A stretch of 64,000 nt of DNA, taken from the NCBI GenBank assembly GCA_044368575.1, contig JBIPPH010000004.1, positions 19,028 through 83,027 on the forward strand. The letters are read 5' to 3'. This document shows positions 53,968-63,631 of this stretch, in pieces. Below the pieces are notes generated by a model. That model had not been told where the DNA came from, did no database searches, and saw only the letters and a program-made list of their open reading frames with translations. The translations under genes were made by a program, and so were the position numbers. Origin of the DNA: JABMMZ01 sp044368575 (GTDB lineage: Bacteria; Bacteroidota; Bacteroidia; NS11-12g; UBA955). The stretch's first letter is position 1; every line of letters starts with the position of its first letter.

Positions 53968-55485
53968 ATGAAAAGAAAACAGAGTTTATTGGCCCTTTCT
54001 ACTGTTTTAGCCGCCACACTAATCCTTGCTCCTGCATGTGGCAGCAAAAGAGACCAGTCACAAACAACTGGTATCAAATACAACAGTACTAAATGGGGTG
54101 GGTTTGAAAACCATCATTACAAAGGACAAGAAACTGGCCCAGGCTTAGTTTTGGTTCCTGCTGGTGCCTTTGTTATGGGATCTGCCGAACAAGACGTCCT
54201 TTTTGATTACAACAACGTTGAACGCAAAGTAACCGTTAACTCATTCTACATGGATGAAGCTGAAATCAGCAACATTCAATACGGTGAGTATGTGTATTGG
54301 TTACAAAGGGTTTTCGTTACCTATCCTGAAGTATACAAACAAGCTTTACCAGACACCAATTGCTGGAGAAGCCGTTTGGCCTTTAATGAGCCATACGTAG
54401 AAGGTTATTTCCGTCACCCATCGTACAAAGACTACCCAGTAGTTGGCGTTAGTTGGTTGCAAGCTACAGCTTTTGCTGAGTGGAGAACTGACCGTGTAAA
54501 CGAATACATCTTAGACAGAGAAAAAATTCACCCTTACGTTGACAAACGTGTTGTGGATCAAGACAATTTCAACACTAAGTCTTATTTAGCCAATCAATAC
54601 GATCCTGCTACCCGTAAAAAAGGCAAAGGCATGATGAGAGATTTCAGAACTAGAAAAGGCAGAAGAGATGTTGCAATTAAAGATGGTATCTTATTACCAG
54701 ATTACAGACTTCCAACAGAAGCTGAATGGGAATATGCTGCTCAAGGTGCTATCGGTAACTCTCAATTTGAGAATACAGATGAAAAGCGTGTATATGCTTG
54801 GAATGATTTGACTGTTCGTATGACCCACGGTAAAGAAAAAGACAGAGGTAAAATCATGGCCAACTTTAAAAGAGACAAGGGTGACCAAGGTGGTATCGCT
54901 AGCCAATTGAACGATGCAGGTTTTATCACTACGCCTGTTTTCTCATACTGGCCTAACGACTACGGTTTATACAACATGGTTGGCAACGTGTCTGAGTGGG
55001 TTAAAGACGTATACCGTCCTTTATCTCTTGAAGATATGGATGACTTCAACAGTTTCCGTGGTAACGTTTACACCCAAGTTAAATTAGACGAATACGGTGA
55101 AATCGAGGAAAAAGATTCATTAGGTCGTTTGAAATTTGAACCTGTTAAAGAAGCTCAAAACATCAACAGAAGAAACTATAAAGTATCTGATAACATTGGT
55201 TACAAAGATGCTACCTTATACAACAATGACGAGCAAATGTACGAATATGGTGTTACTACCTTAATCAATGACAAAGCTCGTGTATACAAAGGTGGTTCAT
55301 GGAATGATCGCGCTTATTGGATGAGTCCTGGTACTCGTAGATGGTTAGATGAGAATTTATCAACTTCTACCATTGGTTTCCGTTGTGCTATGATCCGTTA
55401 TGCATCTCCTATTGGCAATAGCTCAAAACGCAACAAATCATTACCTTCAAGTGGTATTGGTAAGCCTAACAAAAAAATGAGATAA
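53968..55485 (+). CDS. gldJ: Gliding-motility/T9SS lipoprotein GldJ
   Basis: 505 residues. Lipobox ILAPAC gives Cys24. The body is a formylglycine-generating-enzyme-like (FGE-sulfatase) fold: GLVLVPAGAFVMGSAEQDVL, VNSFYMDEAEISNIQYGEYV, YPVVGVSWLQATAFAEWRTD, LPTEAEWEYAAQG, GNVSEWVKDVYRP and VYKGGSWNDRAYWM. The phrase ALPDTNCWRSRLAFNE and the RTDRVNE segment fit GldJ better than the related GldK. GldJ forms helical tracks under the outer membrane and stabilises GldK; the copper-site cysteines of true FGE were not seen. It follows porP by 71 bp and ends in a strong terminator. Confidence 0.85.
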   Translation: MKRKQSLLALSTVLAATLILAPACGSKRDQSQTTGIKYNSTKWGGFENHHYKGQETGPGLVLVPAGAFVMGSAEQDVLFDYNNVERKVTVNSFYMDEAEISNIQYGEYVYWLQRVFVTYPEVYKQALPDTNCWRSRLAFNEPYVEGYFRHPSYKDYPVVGVSWLQATAFAEWRTDRVNEYILDREKIHPYVDKRVVDQDNFNTKSYLANQYDPATRKKGKGMMRDFRTRKGRRDVAIKDGILLPDYRLPTEAEWEYAAQGAIGNSQFENTDEKRVYAWNDLTVRMTHGKEKDRGKIMANFKRDKGDQGGIASQLNDAGFITTPVFSYWPNDYGLYNMVGNVSEWVKDVYRPLSLEDMDDFNSFRGNVYTQVKLDEYGEIEEKDSLGRLKFEPVKEAQNINRRNYKVSDNIGYKDATLYNNDEQMYEYGVTTLINDKARVYKGGSWNDRAYWMSPGTRRWLDENLSTSTIGFRCAMIRYASPIGNSSKRNKSLPSSGIGKPNKKMR

Positions 55486-55502
55486 TCTCAACCATGATAT
55501 TT

Positions 55503-55532
55503 AACCCCGCAATTGTTGCGGGGTTTTTTTTT
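55503..55532 (+). terminator. Terminator of porP-gldJ
   Basis: AACCCCGCAA-TTG-TTGCGGGGTT followed by a T-run, 17 bp after the gldJ stop. Confidence 0.9.
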
Positions 55533-55562
55533 GCCCCTTTGGCTATAATTAGACTAACTTTG
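55531..55562 (+). promoter_or_regulatory. Promoter of DEAD-box helicase gene
   Basis: TTG at 55531-55533, 21 nt, TAACTTTG at 55555-55562 (exact -7 match), 7 nt before the ATG at 55570. Confidence 0.6.
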
Positions 55563-55569
55563 CAGCTGC

Positions 55570-56811
55570 ATGAGATTTTCGCAATACCATTTTCACCCTA
55601 CCATATTACAAAACTTGGAATCCTTGGGTTTTAAAAAGCCTACTGACATCCAATACAAAGCCATAAAGGCCATCACTAAGGGCGAAGATGTATTAGCCAT
55701 TGCTCAAACAGGCACCGGTAAAACAGCCGCTTTTGCCATCCCCCTGATTGACAATATGCTGCATCAAAAATTGCATAGTAAATCAAAGGGGATTAAATGC
55801 TTAGTAATGGTTCCAACAAGAGAATTGGCCATTCAAATTGCAGAAGCTTTTGCAGCGATTGGCAAAAACACCAAGGTGCATGCTTATGCGCTTATTGGTG
55901 GTATTGAGCAGGATCCTCAAATCCAAAAAATGCAACTTGGGATAGATATTTTGATTGCTACTCCAGGTAGATTATTTGATTTGATTCACCAAGGTTTCAT
56001 TGATTTAAACCATTTACAAACCCTAGTTGTAGATGAAGCCGACCACATGCTTAATCTAGGCTTTTTTAAAGACATTAAAGACATCTTAAGGCATATACCT
56101 AAACGTAGACAAACCTTATTCTTTTCTGCAACCATTGATGATCAAATTAAGAAATTGGCTTACCAGATTGTCCGCAATGCGATTCGCATTCAAATTTCCC
56201 CAGATAATCCGGTGAATAAAAACATTGAACATCAAGTATTGAAAATGAGCATGGATGATAAACGCTTCTTTTTAGAACGTTTAATCAATGAATGCCCAGA
56301 TAGTCAAATATTGGTATTTGTTAGGACCAAAGTAAGAGCAGAGCGCGTATTAAAAGCCCTTGAAAGAGCTGGCATTTATGCCGAAACGCTTCATGGAGAT
56401 AAAGAACAAGCTGACCGATTAAAGACCCTTGATCAATTCAAATTAAAGGCCTTTAAAATCCTAATTGCTACAGATGTAAGTGCCAGAGGTATTGATATCC
56501 CGAATGTAGATTTTGTGGTCAATTACGACTTACCGGATATGCCTGAGAATTATGTGCACAGAGTTGGTCGAACTGGCCGTGGCAGAAACAAGGGCCAAGC
56601 CTATGCCTTTTGTAGCCCAGAGGAGCAAACCCTTTTGACAGACATCGAAGCTTATATTGGCAGTAAAATAGAAGTTTTAGACGTACCAAAATCATTATAC
56701 ATTGACACCGTAAGCAGCACCGCTGATGCCAGTCAAAATGATTGGAAAACCCTGCTTAAAGAAGATGAGCAACAAACAGATAAACGCTCTAAAAAAAGGA
56801 CTAAGCGCTAA
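55570..56811 (+). CDS. DEAD-box RNA helicase, RhlE-like
   Basis: 413 residues. All motifs are in order: Q-motif FKKPTDIQYKAI, motif I AQTGTGKTAAF, Ia PTRELAIQ, Ib TPGRL, II DEAD, III SAT, IV/V VFVRTK and ATDVSARGIDIPN, VI HRVGRTGRG. The C-terminal tail is short and basic (KRSKKRTKR). It unwinds RNA, probably in ribosome assembly or mRNA decay at low temperature; RhlE/CsdA-type subgroup is by resemblance only. Its last 11 bp overlap the convergent pabB gene. Confidence 0.95.
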   Translation: MRFSQYHFHPTILQNLESLGFKKPTDIQYKAIKAITKGEDVLAIAQTGTGKTAAFAIPLIDNMLHQKLHSKSKGIKCLVMVPTRELAIQIAEAFAAIGKNTKVHAYALIGGIEQDPQIQKMQLGIDILIATPGRLFDLIHQGFIDLNHLQTLVVDEADHMLNLGFFKDIKDILRHIPKRRQTLFFSATIDDQIKKLAYQIVRNAIRIQISPDNPVNKNIEHQVLKMSMDDKRFFLERLINECPDSQILVFVRTKVRAERVLKALERAGIYAETLHGDKEQADRLKTLDQFKLKAFKILIATDVSARGIDIPNVDFVVNYDLPDMPENYVHRVGRTGRGRNKGQAYAFCSPEEQTLLTDIEAYIGSKIEVLDVPKSLYIDTVSSTADASQNDWKTLLKEDEQQTDKRSKKRTKR

Positions 56812-58042
56812 ACAACTTAGCCATTCTCTCTCCTTTTAACAAACATTCTTGATATTCTAATTCAGCTTTTGAATCTAAAACGATGGCGCCTCCAACGTGA
56901 TAAGATAAACGGCTGTTTTCAGGCTTGTAAATCAAACTGCGAATTAATACATTAGCGTCAAATGCACCCTCTGGTGTTCTATAACCCATGCTGCCACTGT
57001 AATACCCTCTGGGAGCGGCTTCGTATGTTTTAATATGTTTCATCACTTCCAACTTAGGCGCTCCTGTCATACTGCCCATTGGAAAACAGGCTTGCATAAG
57101 GTCTGAAAAGGTCACCCCTTCACGTTTAAGGGCAATAATAGAAGACACTAAGTGATTAACCGTTGTATAAGCATAGGCCCCACACAATTCCTTAACTTGA
57201 ATGCTTCCATATTCCGAAACTTTGGTTAAATCATTGCGCATGAGGTCCACAATCATAACGTTCTCTGCCCTATCCTTCTCCGAATTGAGCAAAGTTGTTA
57301 TTTGGCTTTTATTATCTATTAGTTTTCTATTGGTGCCTTTAATGGGTTGGGCAAGCAGCTCTTTACCCTTTAAATTTAAAAACCTTTCAGGACTAGAGCA
57401 CAGAATATCCAATATGGGTGTTTTTAACCATGCGGCAAAGGGTGATCTTGTTGTCTGATTAAACTGAGTAAAATAATCCAAACTGCGCCAGTCATGAATG
57501 GTCGTCTCAAATCCTATGCAATAATTCAATTCATAATAAGCCCCATTATTAATATCGTTTTGTATGGCTTTAACTGTATTCAAATACGTTTGTTCAGTGG
57601 TATTCGCTGTAAAACAAAGCTGAGGCAAATGGGGATTGATTGGGCTTGGCTCAAAGGCTTCCCATTGTTGAATGAATGCATCAAAATCAGCATCAGTAAG
57701 GCCATTATTAATCAACTCAAGTGCATCAGCGCCTTTTAAAATTGAGCAAACGATTTGAGGTTCAAAGATGATTGGCGCATCAGACTTTTCATACAAGGTA
57801 TAGGGTAAAGTAAAAAACAACCAATTCGACGACTGTTCTATTTGCGACAATTGTTGATGGTAATCTCCCTTAAATAATTGCTTAAGACCAATACCAGCCA
57901 AAAGCTCAAAGCGCTGTATTCTGAGGGCCGCATCAGATGAGTTGCTGTCTAAGACTTGCGCCCATTCAAAGGCATTAGCAAAGCCATAAACACGATGCTT
58001 AATTGCAGACAATGAATCGAATGAATAACGCTTAAGCTTCAT
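56801..58042 (-). CDS. pabB: Aminodeoxychorismate synthase component I
   Basis: 413 residues. The chorismate-binding domain is complete: IQNDINNGAYYELNYCIGF near 168-186, QPIKGTNRK with the lysine that marks PabB rather than TrpE (which has PIAGT), DRAENVMIVDLMRNDL, PMGSMTGAPKLEVM and GYYSGSMGYRTPEGAFD. It converts chorismate to aminodeoxychorismate with ammonia from PabA, on the route to folate. A trpE-like role is unlikely. It starts 11 bp inside the uvrC end, so the two are coupled. Confidence 0.93.
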   Translation of the reverse strand: MKLKRYSFDSLSAIKHRVYGFANAFEWAQVLDSNSSDAALRIQRFELLAGIGLKQLFKGDYHQQLSQIEQSSNWLFFTLPYTLYEKSDAPIIFEPQIVCSILKGADALELINNGLTDADFDAFIQQWEAFEPSPINPHLPQLCFTANTTEQTYLNTVKAIQNDINNGAYYELNYCIGFETTIHDWRSLDYFTQFNQTTRSPFAAWLKTPILDILCSSPERFLNLKGKELLAQPIKGTNRKLIDNKSQITTLLNSEKDRAENVMIVDLMRNDLTKVSEYGSIQVKELCGAYAYTTVNHLVSSIIALKREGVTFSDLMQACFPMGSMTGAPKLEVMKHIKTYEAAPRGYYSGSMGYRTPEGAFDANVLIRSLIYKPENSRLSYHVGGAIVLDSKAELEYQECLLKGERMAKLFSA

Positions 58043-59831
58043 TAAAATAATTAAAAATGTTTTGCGCTACTGTTTGATTAACCTGTTGTTTTAGCTCTTC
58101 TAAACTGGCTTTTTTGAGCTTGCTAATGGATTTAAAATGCCTTAACAAATCCATGGCCGTCTTTTCGCCTACGCCTTCAATCGTTAATAATTCTGATTGC
58201 GTAAAATTTTTACTGCGTCGATTGCGGTGATGGGTAATACCAAATCTGTGGGCTTCGTCTCGCATTTGCTGAATAACCTTTAGGGTTTCAGAGCGCTTAT
58301 CCAAATACAGGGGCAAGGGATCGTTCGGATAATAGAGTTCTTCGAGGCGTTTGGCGATGCCAATAATGGGCACTTTACCATATAATCCCATGGCTTTAAA
58401 GGCCTCTACAGCCGAGCTCAACTGTCCTTTGCCTCCATCCACTACTACCAAATCTGGCAGGGGTTGTTGCTCTTGCACCATACGGGTATAGCGGCGAGTA
58501 AGCACTTCAATCATACTCGCAAAATCATTAGGACCTTCTACCGTTTTGATGTTAAAATGCCTGTAATCCTTTTTACTGGCTTTGCCATTTTTAAACACCA
58601 CACAGGCTGAAACCGGATGAGTCCCTTGAATATTAGAATTATCAAAACACTCAATATGTTTGGGTGGCGCAGACAATTTTAAATCCTTTTGCATAACCGA
58701 TAATAAGCGGTCTACTTTGAGATCTGGATCTAACTTTTCTGCCGCCAATTGCTTCTCTCTTTGAATTACAAAAGCATTTTTATAGCTTAATTCTAAAAGT
58801 TTTTTCCTATCCCCTGATTGAGGAATAGTATACGGAACGGCTAGTTCAATGCTTTTTATTTCGAATGGCAGTAACCACTCTTTAGCACTCATGCCATGGG
58901 TATTCACAAACTGAGCAATGCCTTGAAGCAAGAGTTCTTCATCATTGGCTTGATCATTTTTTTTGATTTCAAACGTTTGCGATTGTACCACCATCCCATC
59001 AACTATGCGCATCCCATTTACATAGGCCGCTCTGTTATCCGTTACCATCGCAAACACATCTAGTTTACTAATAGTCGTATTCACTACCGTTGACTTAGAT
59101 TGATAGAGCGATAACAATTCTAATTTATTTTTGATTTTTTGAGCCTCTTCAAAAGCCAATGTATCAACTGCAGCTTGCATTTCAGCTTTAAGGTGTTGCC
59201 TTACCTCTTGCAAATTACCTTTTAGAATGTGTCGAATTTGAGCAATCGCATCAAGGTATTGCACCTGGGTTTGTAAATCTTCACAAGGCCCTTTGCAATT
59301 GCCAATTTGATATTCTAAACACAGTTTAAACTTTCCCTTTGAAATGTTATCGGCATTTAAATTTAAAGTACAATTGCGTGTCGGATAAAGCTTTTGAGTT
59401 AATTCTAAAATGGTATGCATCATTTTAACACTGGCATAGGGCCCAATGTATTCAGAACCATCCTTAATTCTTTGTCTTACTGGAATGACTCTCGGATAAG
59501 CCTCCTTTGTGATTTTAATATAAGGGTATGACTTATCGTCTTTTAGATTGATGTTGTAGCGAGGTTGATACTCCTTAATGAGGGTGTTTTCGAGCAATAA
59601 AGCTTCGAATTCAGTGTCCACAACTGTATATTGTATGTCCCTGATTTTGGAGACTAAAACCCTGGTTTTTTGTTCGTCGTGCTGCTTAGAAAAATAAGAT
59701 TGTACGCGTTTTTTTAAGTTCTTAGCCTTACCAACATATATGATCTGCCCCAAGTCATTAAAATACTTGTAAACGCCTGGTTCTTCAGGCAATTGATTCA
59801 GAATGTGTTTTAATGATTCTACCGGAGCCAT
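58032..59831 (-). CDS. uvrC: Excinuclease ABC subunit C
   Basis: 599 residues from the ATG at 59831; the TTG at 59843 lies inside the -7 box. The GIY-YIG domain (PEEPGVYKYFNDLGQIIYVG, then KAKNLKKRVQSYF) is followed by the UvrB-interaction UVR helix (VDTLAFEEAQKIKNKLELL), the RNase H-like endonuclease domain with ECFDNSNIQGTHPVSA and VVDGGKGQL, and the final helix-hairpin-helix pair (LLTIEGVGEKTAMDLLRHFK). It makes both incisions in nucleotide excision repair. Confidence 0.97.
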   Translation of the reverse strand: MAPVESLKHILNQLPEEPGVYKYFNDLGQIIYVGKAKNLKKRVQSYFSKQHDEQKTRVLVSKIRDIQYTVVDTEFEALLLENTLIKEYQPRYNINLKDDKSYPYIKITKEAYPRVIPVRQRIKDGSEYIGPYASVKMMHTILELTQKLYPTRNCTLNLNADNISKGKFKLCLEYQIGNCKGPCEDLQTQVQYLDAIAQIRHILKGNLQEVRQHLKAEMQAAVDTLAFEEAQKIKNKLELLSLYQSKSTVVNTTISKLDVFAMVTDNRAAYVNGMRIVDGMVVQSQTFEIKKNDQANDEELLLQGIAQFVNTHGMSAKEWLLPFEIKSIELAVPYTIPQSGDRKKLLELSYKNAFVIQREKQLAAEKLDPDLKVDRLLSVMQKDLKLSAPPKHIECFDNSNIQGTHPVSACVVFKNGKASKKDYRHFNIKTVEGPNDFASMIEVLTRRYTRMVQEQQPLPDLVVVDGGKGQLSSAVEAFKAMGLYGKVPIIGIAKRLEELYYPNDPLPLYLDKRSETLKVIQQMRDEAHRFGITHHRNRRSKNFTQSELLTIEGVGEKTAMDLLRHFKSISKLKKASLEELKQQVNQTVAQNIFNYFNEA

Positions 59832-59840
59832 AAGCACATT

Positions 59841-59848
59841 CAAATATA
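59841..59848 (-). promoter_or_regulatory. -7 box of uvrC-pabB operon
   Basis: CAAATATA on plus (TATATTTG on minus), 9 nt before the uvrC ATG. Confidence 0.55.
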
Positions 59849-59863
59849 CAAATGAAGTCTAAA

Positions 59864-61390
59864 TTAGTGTTTAAAATGGCGGATACCAGTAAATACCATG
59901 GCTTGCTGGTTGGCATTTGCTGCATCAATACTGTCTTGGTCTTTTATACTACCTCCTGGTTGAGCAATGGCTACAATGCCCGCCTCATGAGCTATAGCAA
60001 CGCAATCAGGGAATGGGAAAAAGGCTTCAGAAGCCATAACAGAGCCAGTTAAATCAAATCCAAAATGCTTAGATTTTTTAATAGCCGATTCAAGCGCATC
60101 TACTCTTGATGTTTGACCACAACCCATGCCAATTAATTGTTGATTTTTAACAATGGCTATACCATTTGATTTTAAGTGTTTGACGGCTTTGATAGCAAAT
60201 TCTAAGTCTGAAATTTGCTCAGCATTAACTGTAGCATTAGTAACACATTTAAAGTCTTTACCTTGCTCTGCACTCCAATCCATTTGTTGCTCAAGCACCC
60301 CATTTAACAAGCTTTTAAACATGGTCTTGTTATTGATGGCTTTTTTGAGTTTTATGATGATTCTGTTTTTCTTTTGCTTGAGAATATCTAATGCTTCAGG
60401 TGTGTAATCTGGGGCTGTAACGACTTCAAAAAACAAAGCATTCATGGCATGAGCCGTTTCAGCATCAATGGTTCTGTTACAAGCTAACACCCCTCCAAAA
60501 GCTGAAGTTGGGTCGCAAGCATAGGCTGCGTTGTAGGCTTCTAACAAAGTGGCTCTTGAAGCTAAACCACATGAATTGGTATGTTTGATGATGGCAAAAG
60601 TTGGGGCTTCAAATTCAGACACCAATAATAAAGAAGCTTCCACATCGACTAAATTGTTATAAGACAATTCTCTGCCGTTCAACAAATCAAATATGGCATC
60701 TAAATCGCCGTGAAACTGAGCAGATTGGTGAGGATTTTCACCATATCTAAGCACTTTACTATTGCTGTAGCTAGTTTTAAACACCGGCAATTGAGCGGTT
60801 TGATTAAAGTAATTGAATATCGCTGTGTCATAATGCGATGAATTCATGAAAGCTTGAGCGGCGTATAGTTGTCTGTCTGCAATTTCTGTTTGACCTTGCT
60901 TGTCGTTTAACAACTGTAAAAAGGCTTGGTATTGGTTACGATTAGAAACAATAAGGGTATCATTGAAATTTTTAGCCGTAGCTCGAATCAAAGAAATACC
61001 ACCTATATCAATCTTCTCAATGATATCATCTGCATTACTAGTATTGGCCACTGTATCTTCAAATGGATACAAGTCAACTATCACTAAATCAATGTTATTG
61101 ATACCATGAGCGGCTAATTGCTCCATGTCTTTATCATTGGCTCTTCTGGCTAAAATGCCTCCAAAAATATTAGGGTGCAAAGTCTTTACACGGCCATCTA
61201 AAATCTCAGGAAATCCTGTATAAGCTTCAACCGCAGTAACTGGTAAGCCTAATTCTTTAATGAATTGAAGCGTTCCACCTGTAGAATACATTTTAACGCC
61301 CAAGTCGTTTAGTTTTCTAACAATTGGTTCAAGATTGTCTTTGTGGTATACTGAAATTAAGGCAGACTGTATTGATTTTGATGATGACAT
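59864..61390 (-). CDS. purH: Bifunctional AICAR transformylase/IMP cyclohydrolase
   Basis: 508 residues. The N-terminal IMP cyclohydrolase domain (IQSALISVYHKDNLEPIVRK, YSTGGTLQFIKE, PEILDGRVKTLHPNIFGGIL) and the C-terminal formyltransferase domain (LRYGENPHQSAQFHG, FAIIKHTNSCGLA, CDPTSAFGGVLACN, AIAQPGGSIKDQDSIDAAN) are both complete. It catalyses the last two steps of IMP synthesis. A single gene with its own -7 box 7 nt before the ATG. Confidence 0.97.
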   Translation of the reverse strand: MSSSKSIQSALISVYHKDNLEPIVRKLNDLGVKMYSTGGTLQFIKELGLPVTAVEAYTGFPEILDGRVKTLHPNIFGGILARRANDKDMEQLAAHGINNIDLVIVDLYPFEDTVANTSNADDIIEKIDIGGISLIRATAKNFNDTLIVSNRNQYQAFLQLLNDKQGQTEIADRQLYAAQAFMNSSHYDTAIFNYFNQTAQLPVFKTSYSNSKVLRYGENPHQSAQFHGDLDAIFDLLNGRELSYNNLVDVEASLLLVSEFEAPTFAIIKHTNSCGLASRATLLEAYNAAYACDPTSAFGGVLACNRTIDAETAHAMNALFFEVVTAPDYTPEALDILKQKKNRIIIKLKKAINNKTMFKSLLNGVLEQQMDWSAEQGKDFKCVTNATVNAEQISDLEFAIKAVKHLKSNGIAIVKNQQLIGMGCGQTSRVDALESAIKKSKHFGFDLTGSVMASEAFFPFPDCVAIAHEAGIVAIAQPGGSIKDQDSIDAANANQQAMVFTGIRHFKH

Positions 61391-61397
61391 AACGCTG

Positions 61398-61405
61398 CAA
61401 AGGTA
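61398..61405 (-). promoter_or_regulatory. -7 box of purH
   Basis: CAAAGGTA on plus (TACCTTTG on minus), 7 nt before the ATG. No PurR-type operator was recognised. Confidence 0.55.
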
Positions 61406-61448
61406 GCCATTTAGGGCTCAATCAGTGTTCACCAATTGTACACAAAAA

Positions 61449-63626
61449 CTATTGTTTTACCACAGTGGTTTGCAATAAGTTTTGATCATGTAGGTATTGA
61501 ATTGTATAAACACCTGATGGCCAATCAGACCAATCAAATGCAATGGTTGTATCAGTATTTGCAATGGTTTGAGCATACACGCATTGGCCCAAAACCGAGT
61601 ACACTGTTAACTTCCCTCCTACTATTGATATTTCAGGCAATTGAATTGTACAGCTTGTTGCAAAAGGATTGGGAAATACTTTTAATCCAGTAGCCATTTG
61701 CTCAAAGGCATTGATATCAGTTAATCGCCACAAAGGTTCGGAGACGGCATTTAATATAGGACTATTGAATTGATCTTCTCCAAGATCAGTCACAAATCCA
61801 ATTAAGTTGATATTGGCTGGCACATGCATGCCATCATTACCGCCCGGCCAACAATAGGTATTGCAATAAGGGGTTTGATATTGATTTTGAAATGCCACTT
61901 TTAAAACGGGAGGCAAATTATAAGTAAAGTCGTAATAATACGTTTGGCCCGGTGCTACCAATTGAGGAATGGTATTGCCTACTCCAAAAACCCCACCTGG
62001 ATTAGCCTTTTGAACAGACTCATGATAATAACCATCCATGTAATTAGCCTCATTGTACAAAGGATGGCTAATGCCACCTGCTGCACCGTTGGGATTGTCT
62101 TTCGAATAAAAATTATTCTGACTCCAAACATTTGGGTTGGCATTGCCTCTAACGTGGTCTTCAGTTACTATAGCACCTATGCGTAAATTGCCATACCAAT
62201 AATCTTCAAATTGAGCTTTGACTCTAAATTGAATGCTTCTTGATATAGGATCAAACCTTTTTTGTTCAATACTCAAAGCCACAGACGCTGGCTGATTTAA
62301 TCTTACAGCCATGGCATTTAACCATGTAGAATTACTGCCTAGAAAAGCTTTACGGTCTATTTGAGCATCTGGATAACTGCTAATGTATTGACTCAAAAAC
62401 CAGAGTGCGTCATTATTGCTCATACTATCATCGAAATGATATGATACAGGAATAACTCTAGACCCATAAGTTTTCTTTGCCTCATTTAGTATTAAATGGG
62501 CATCAGGACAGTATCCACACCAAGCCCCTGTAGCCTCTTCTAAAAGAATATTCCTATCAAAAGGTGTGTTGTTAGCATTTCTTAAAACAGTTTGATTGTA
62601 ATGATTATTGGCATCCTCTTGATCAAGACTATCGTTGGGTGATGATATCCAAACATTCACCTGATTTAAACTCCCTAAGGCGCCAGTTGTCCATGACACT
62701 GGATGCGTAAAATTCATTTTACCTTCACCATTAGAGGCTAACTGTAAATTGGTCAGCGGATAAGCAATCGTGTCTGCTGCATTAATGGCATAATTGATAC
62801 TACATTTTTGAATGGCTTCTGTGCCGTAATTGACAAATATTCCTGTAAAATTAACGATGGCATTCTGAGGATAGATTTTGCCCACTTGAATAGACTTAAA
62901 GGCTAAATCATATTTTGGCGCTAGTCCATATTCAAATGCATAAACAATCAAGTCCTCATTAGCATAAGAGAATTGATAAGGATAAGCCAATAATCCATTA
63001 CCCACTATATAAGTTTGTGAGTTATCTTTATTTGCACCTACCCTGCCTTGAGTGTTCCTATTCCCATAAGGGGTATAAACAAGATCAAAAGTTGTGGGTT
63101 TAGCTTCATGAAATACTATCGCAAAAGCAAAAATACTGCTGTTGTTGATAGGCCCTAAAAAGGAATCTTTAGCCAAACTAACGCCATAATAGGCTACAAT
63201 ATGAGATCTATTAGGCGCTTGTCCTACTGTATAGGCATATACTTGGGTGGCAATACCATCATTAGGAACTGGTAATTTCTGGAGTTTTAAATCAGTAGCA
63301 AAGGCTAAAATGCTCTTAGTGGGCAATACTGAATCTGGATTGTAGGAGGTGGTTGAAATGGTGTCAAATGTCAAATAACCATTGTCAGATACTTTGTAAT
63401 GATTGTAGTCTATTCCATAAAATTTAACAGCAAAAGGCAAAGCATTAGCTTTTGACAACTGTTGATTATTGGGTTGATTGAGCAATATGGTTTTGTTGGC
63501 ATCGTATACCTTATCAATGTAGAAACCTTTGGGCACAGTGCCATCTTTCCTAATGTGATAATAGTTTTGAGCAATGGTAAAATTAGCTAAAAACAGCAGC
63601 AAAAAACACAATAAAGGCCTCAACAT
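61449..63626 (-). CDS. Omp28-like secreted protein with CxxC motif and T9SS sorting domain
   Basis: 725 residues from the ATG at 63626; the ATG at 63638 lies inside the -7 box. Signal peptide about 1-20 (LANFTIAQ). A first beta-rich half is followed by an Omp28-type thioredoxin-like part with LLEEATGAWCGYCPDAHLIL, a CxxC that could be redox-active. The last 75 residues form a T9SS type A domain (VFPNPFATSCTIQLPE, WPSGVYTIQYL). Omp28-like proteins are surface proteins of Bacteroidota; the substrate or partner here is unknown. Confidence 0.88.
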   Translation of the reverse strand: MLRPLLCFLLLFLANFTIAQNYYHIRKDGTVPKGFYIDKVYDANKTILLNQPNNQQLSKANALPFAVKFYGIDYNHYKVSDNGYLTFDTISTTSYNPDSVLPTKSILAFATDLKLQKLPVPNDGIATQVYAYTVGQAPNRSHIVAYYGVSLAKDSFLGPINNSSIFAFAIVFHEAKPTTFDLVYTPYGNRNTQGRVGANKDNSQTYIVGNGLLAYPYQFSYANEDLIVYAFEYGLAPKYDLAFKSIQVGKIYPQNAIVNFTGIFVNYGTEAIQKCSINYAINAADTIAYPLTNLQLASNGEGKMNFTHPVSWTTGALGSLNQVNVWISSPNDSLDQEDANNHYNQTVLRNANNTPFDRNILLEEATGAWCGYCPDAHLILNEAKKTYGSRVIPVSYHFDDSMSNNDALWFLSQYISSYPDAQIDRKAFLGSNSTWLNAMAVRLNQPASVALSIEQKRFDPISRSIQFRVKAQFEDYWYGNLRIGAIVTEDHVRGNANPNVWSQNNFYSKDNPNGAAGGISHPLYNEANYMDGYYHESVQKANPGGVFGVGNTIPQLVAPGQTYYYDFTYNLPPVLKVAFQNQYQTPYCNTYCWPGGNDGMHVPANINLIGFVTDLGEDQFNSPILNAVSEPLWRLTDINAFEQMATGLKVFPNPFATSCTIQLPEISIVGGKLTVYSVLGQCVYAQTIANTDTTIAFDWSDWPSGVYTIQYLHDQNLLQTTVVKQ

Positions 63627-63631
63627 GCAAC

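Noticed and set aside
53968..55485. GldK/PorK instead of GldJ
   Set aside because: It follows porP as gldK usually does, but the internal phrases ALPDTNCWRSRL, RTDRVNE and the C-terminal part match GldJ, and no gldL follows.
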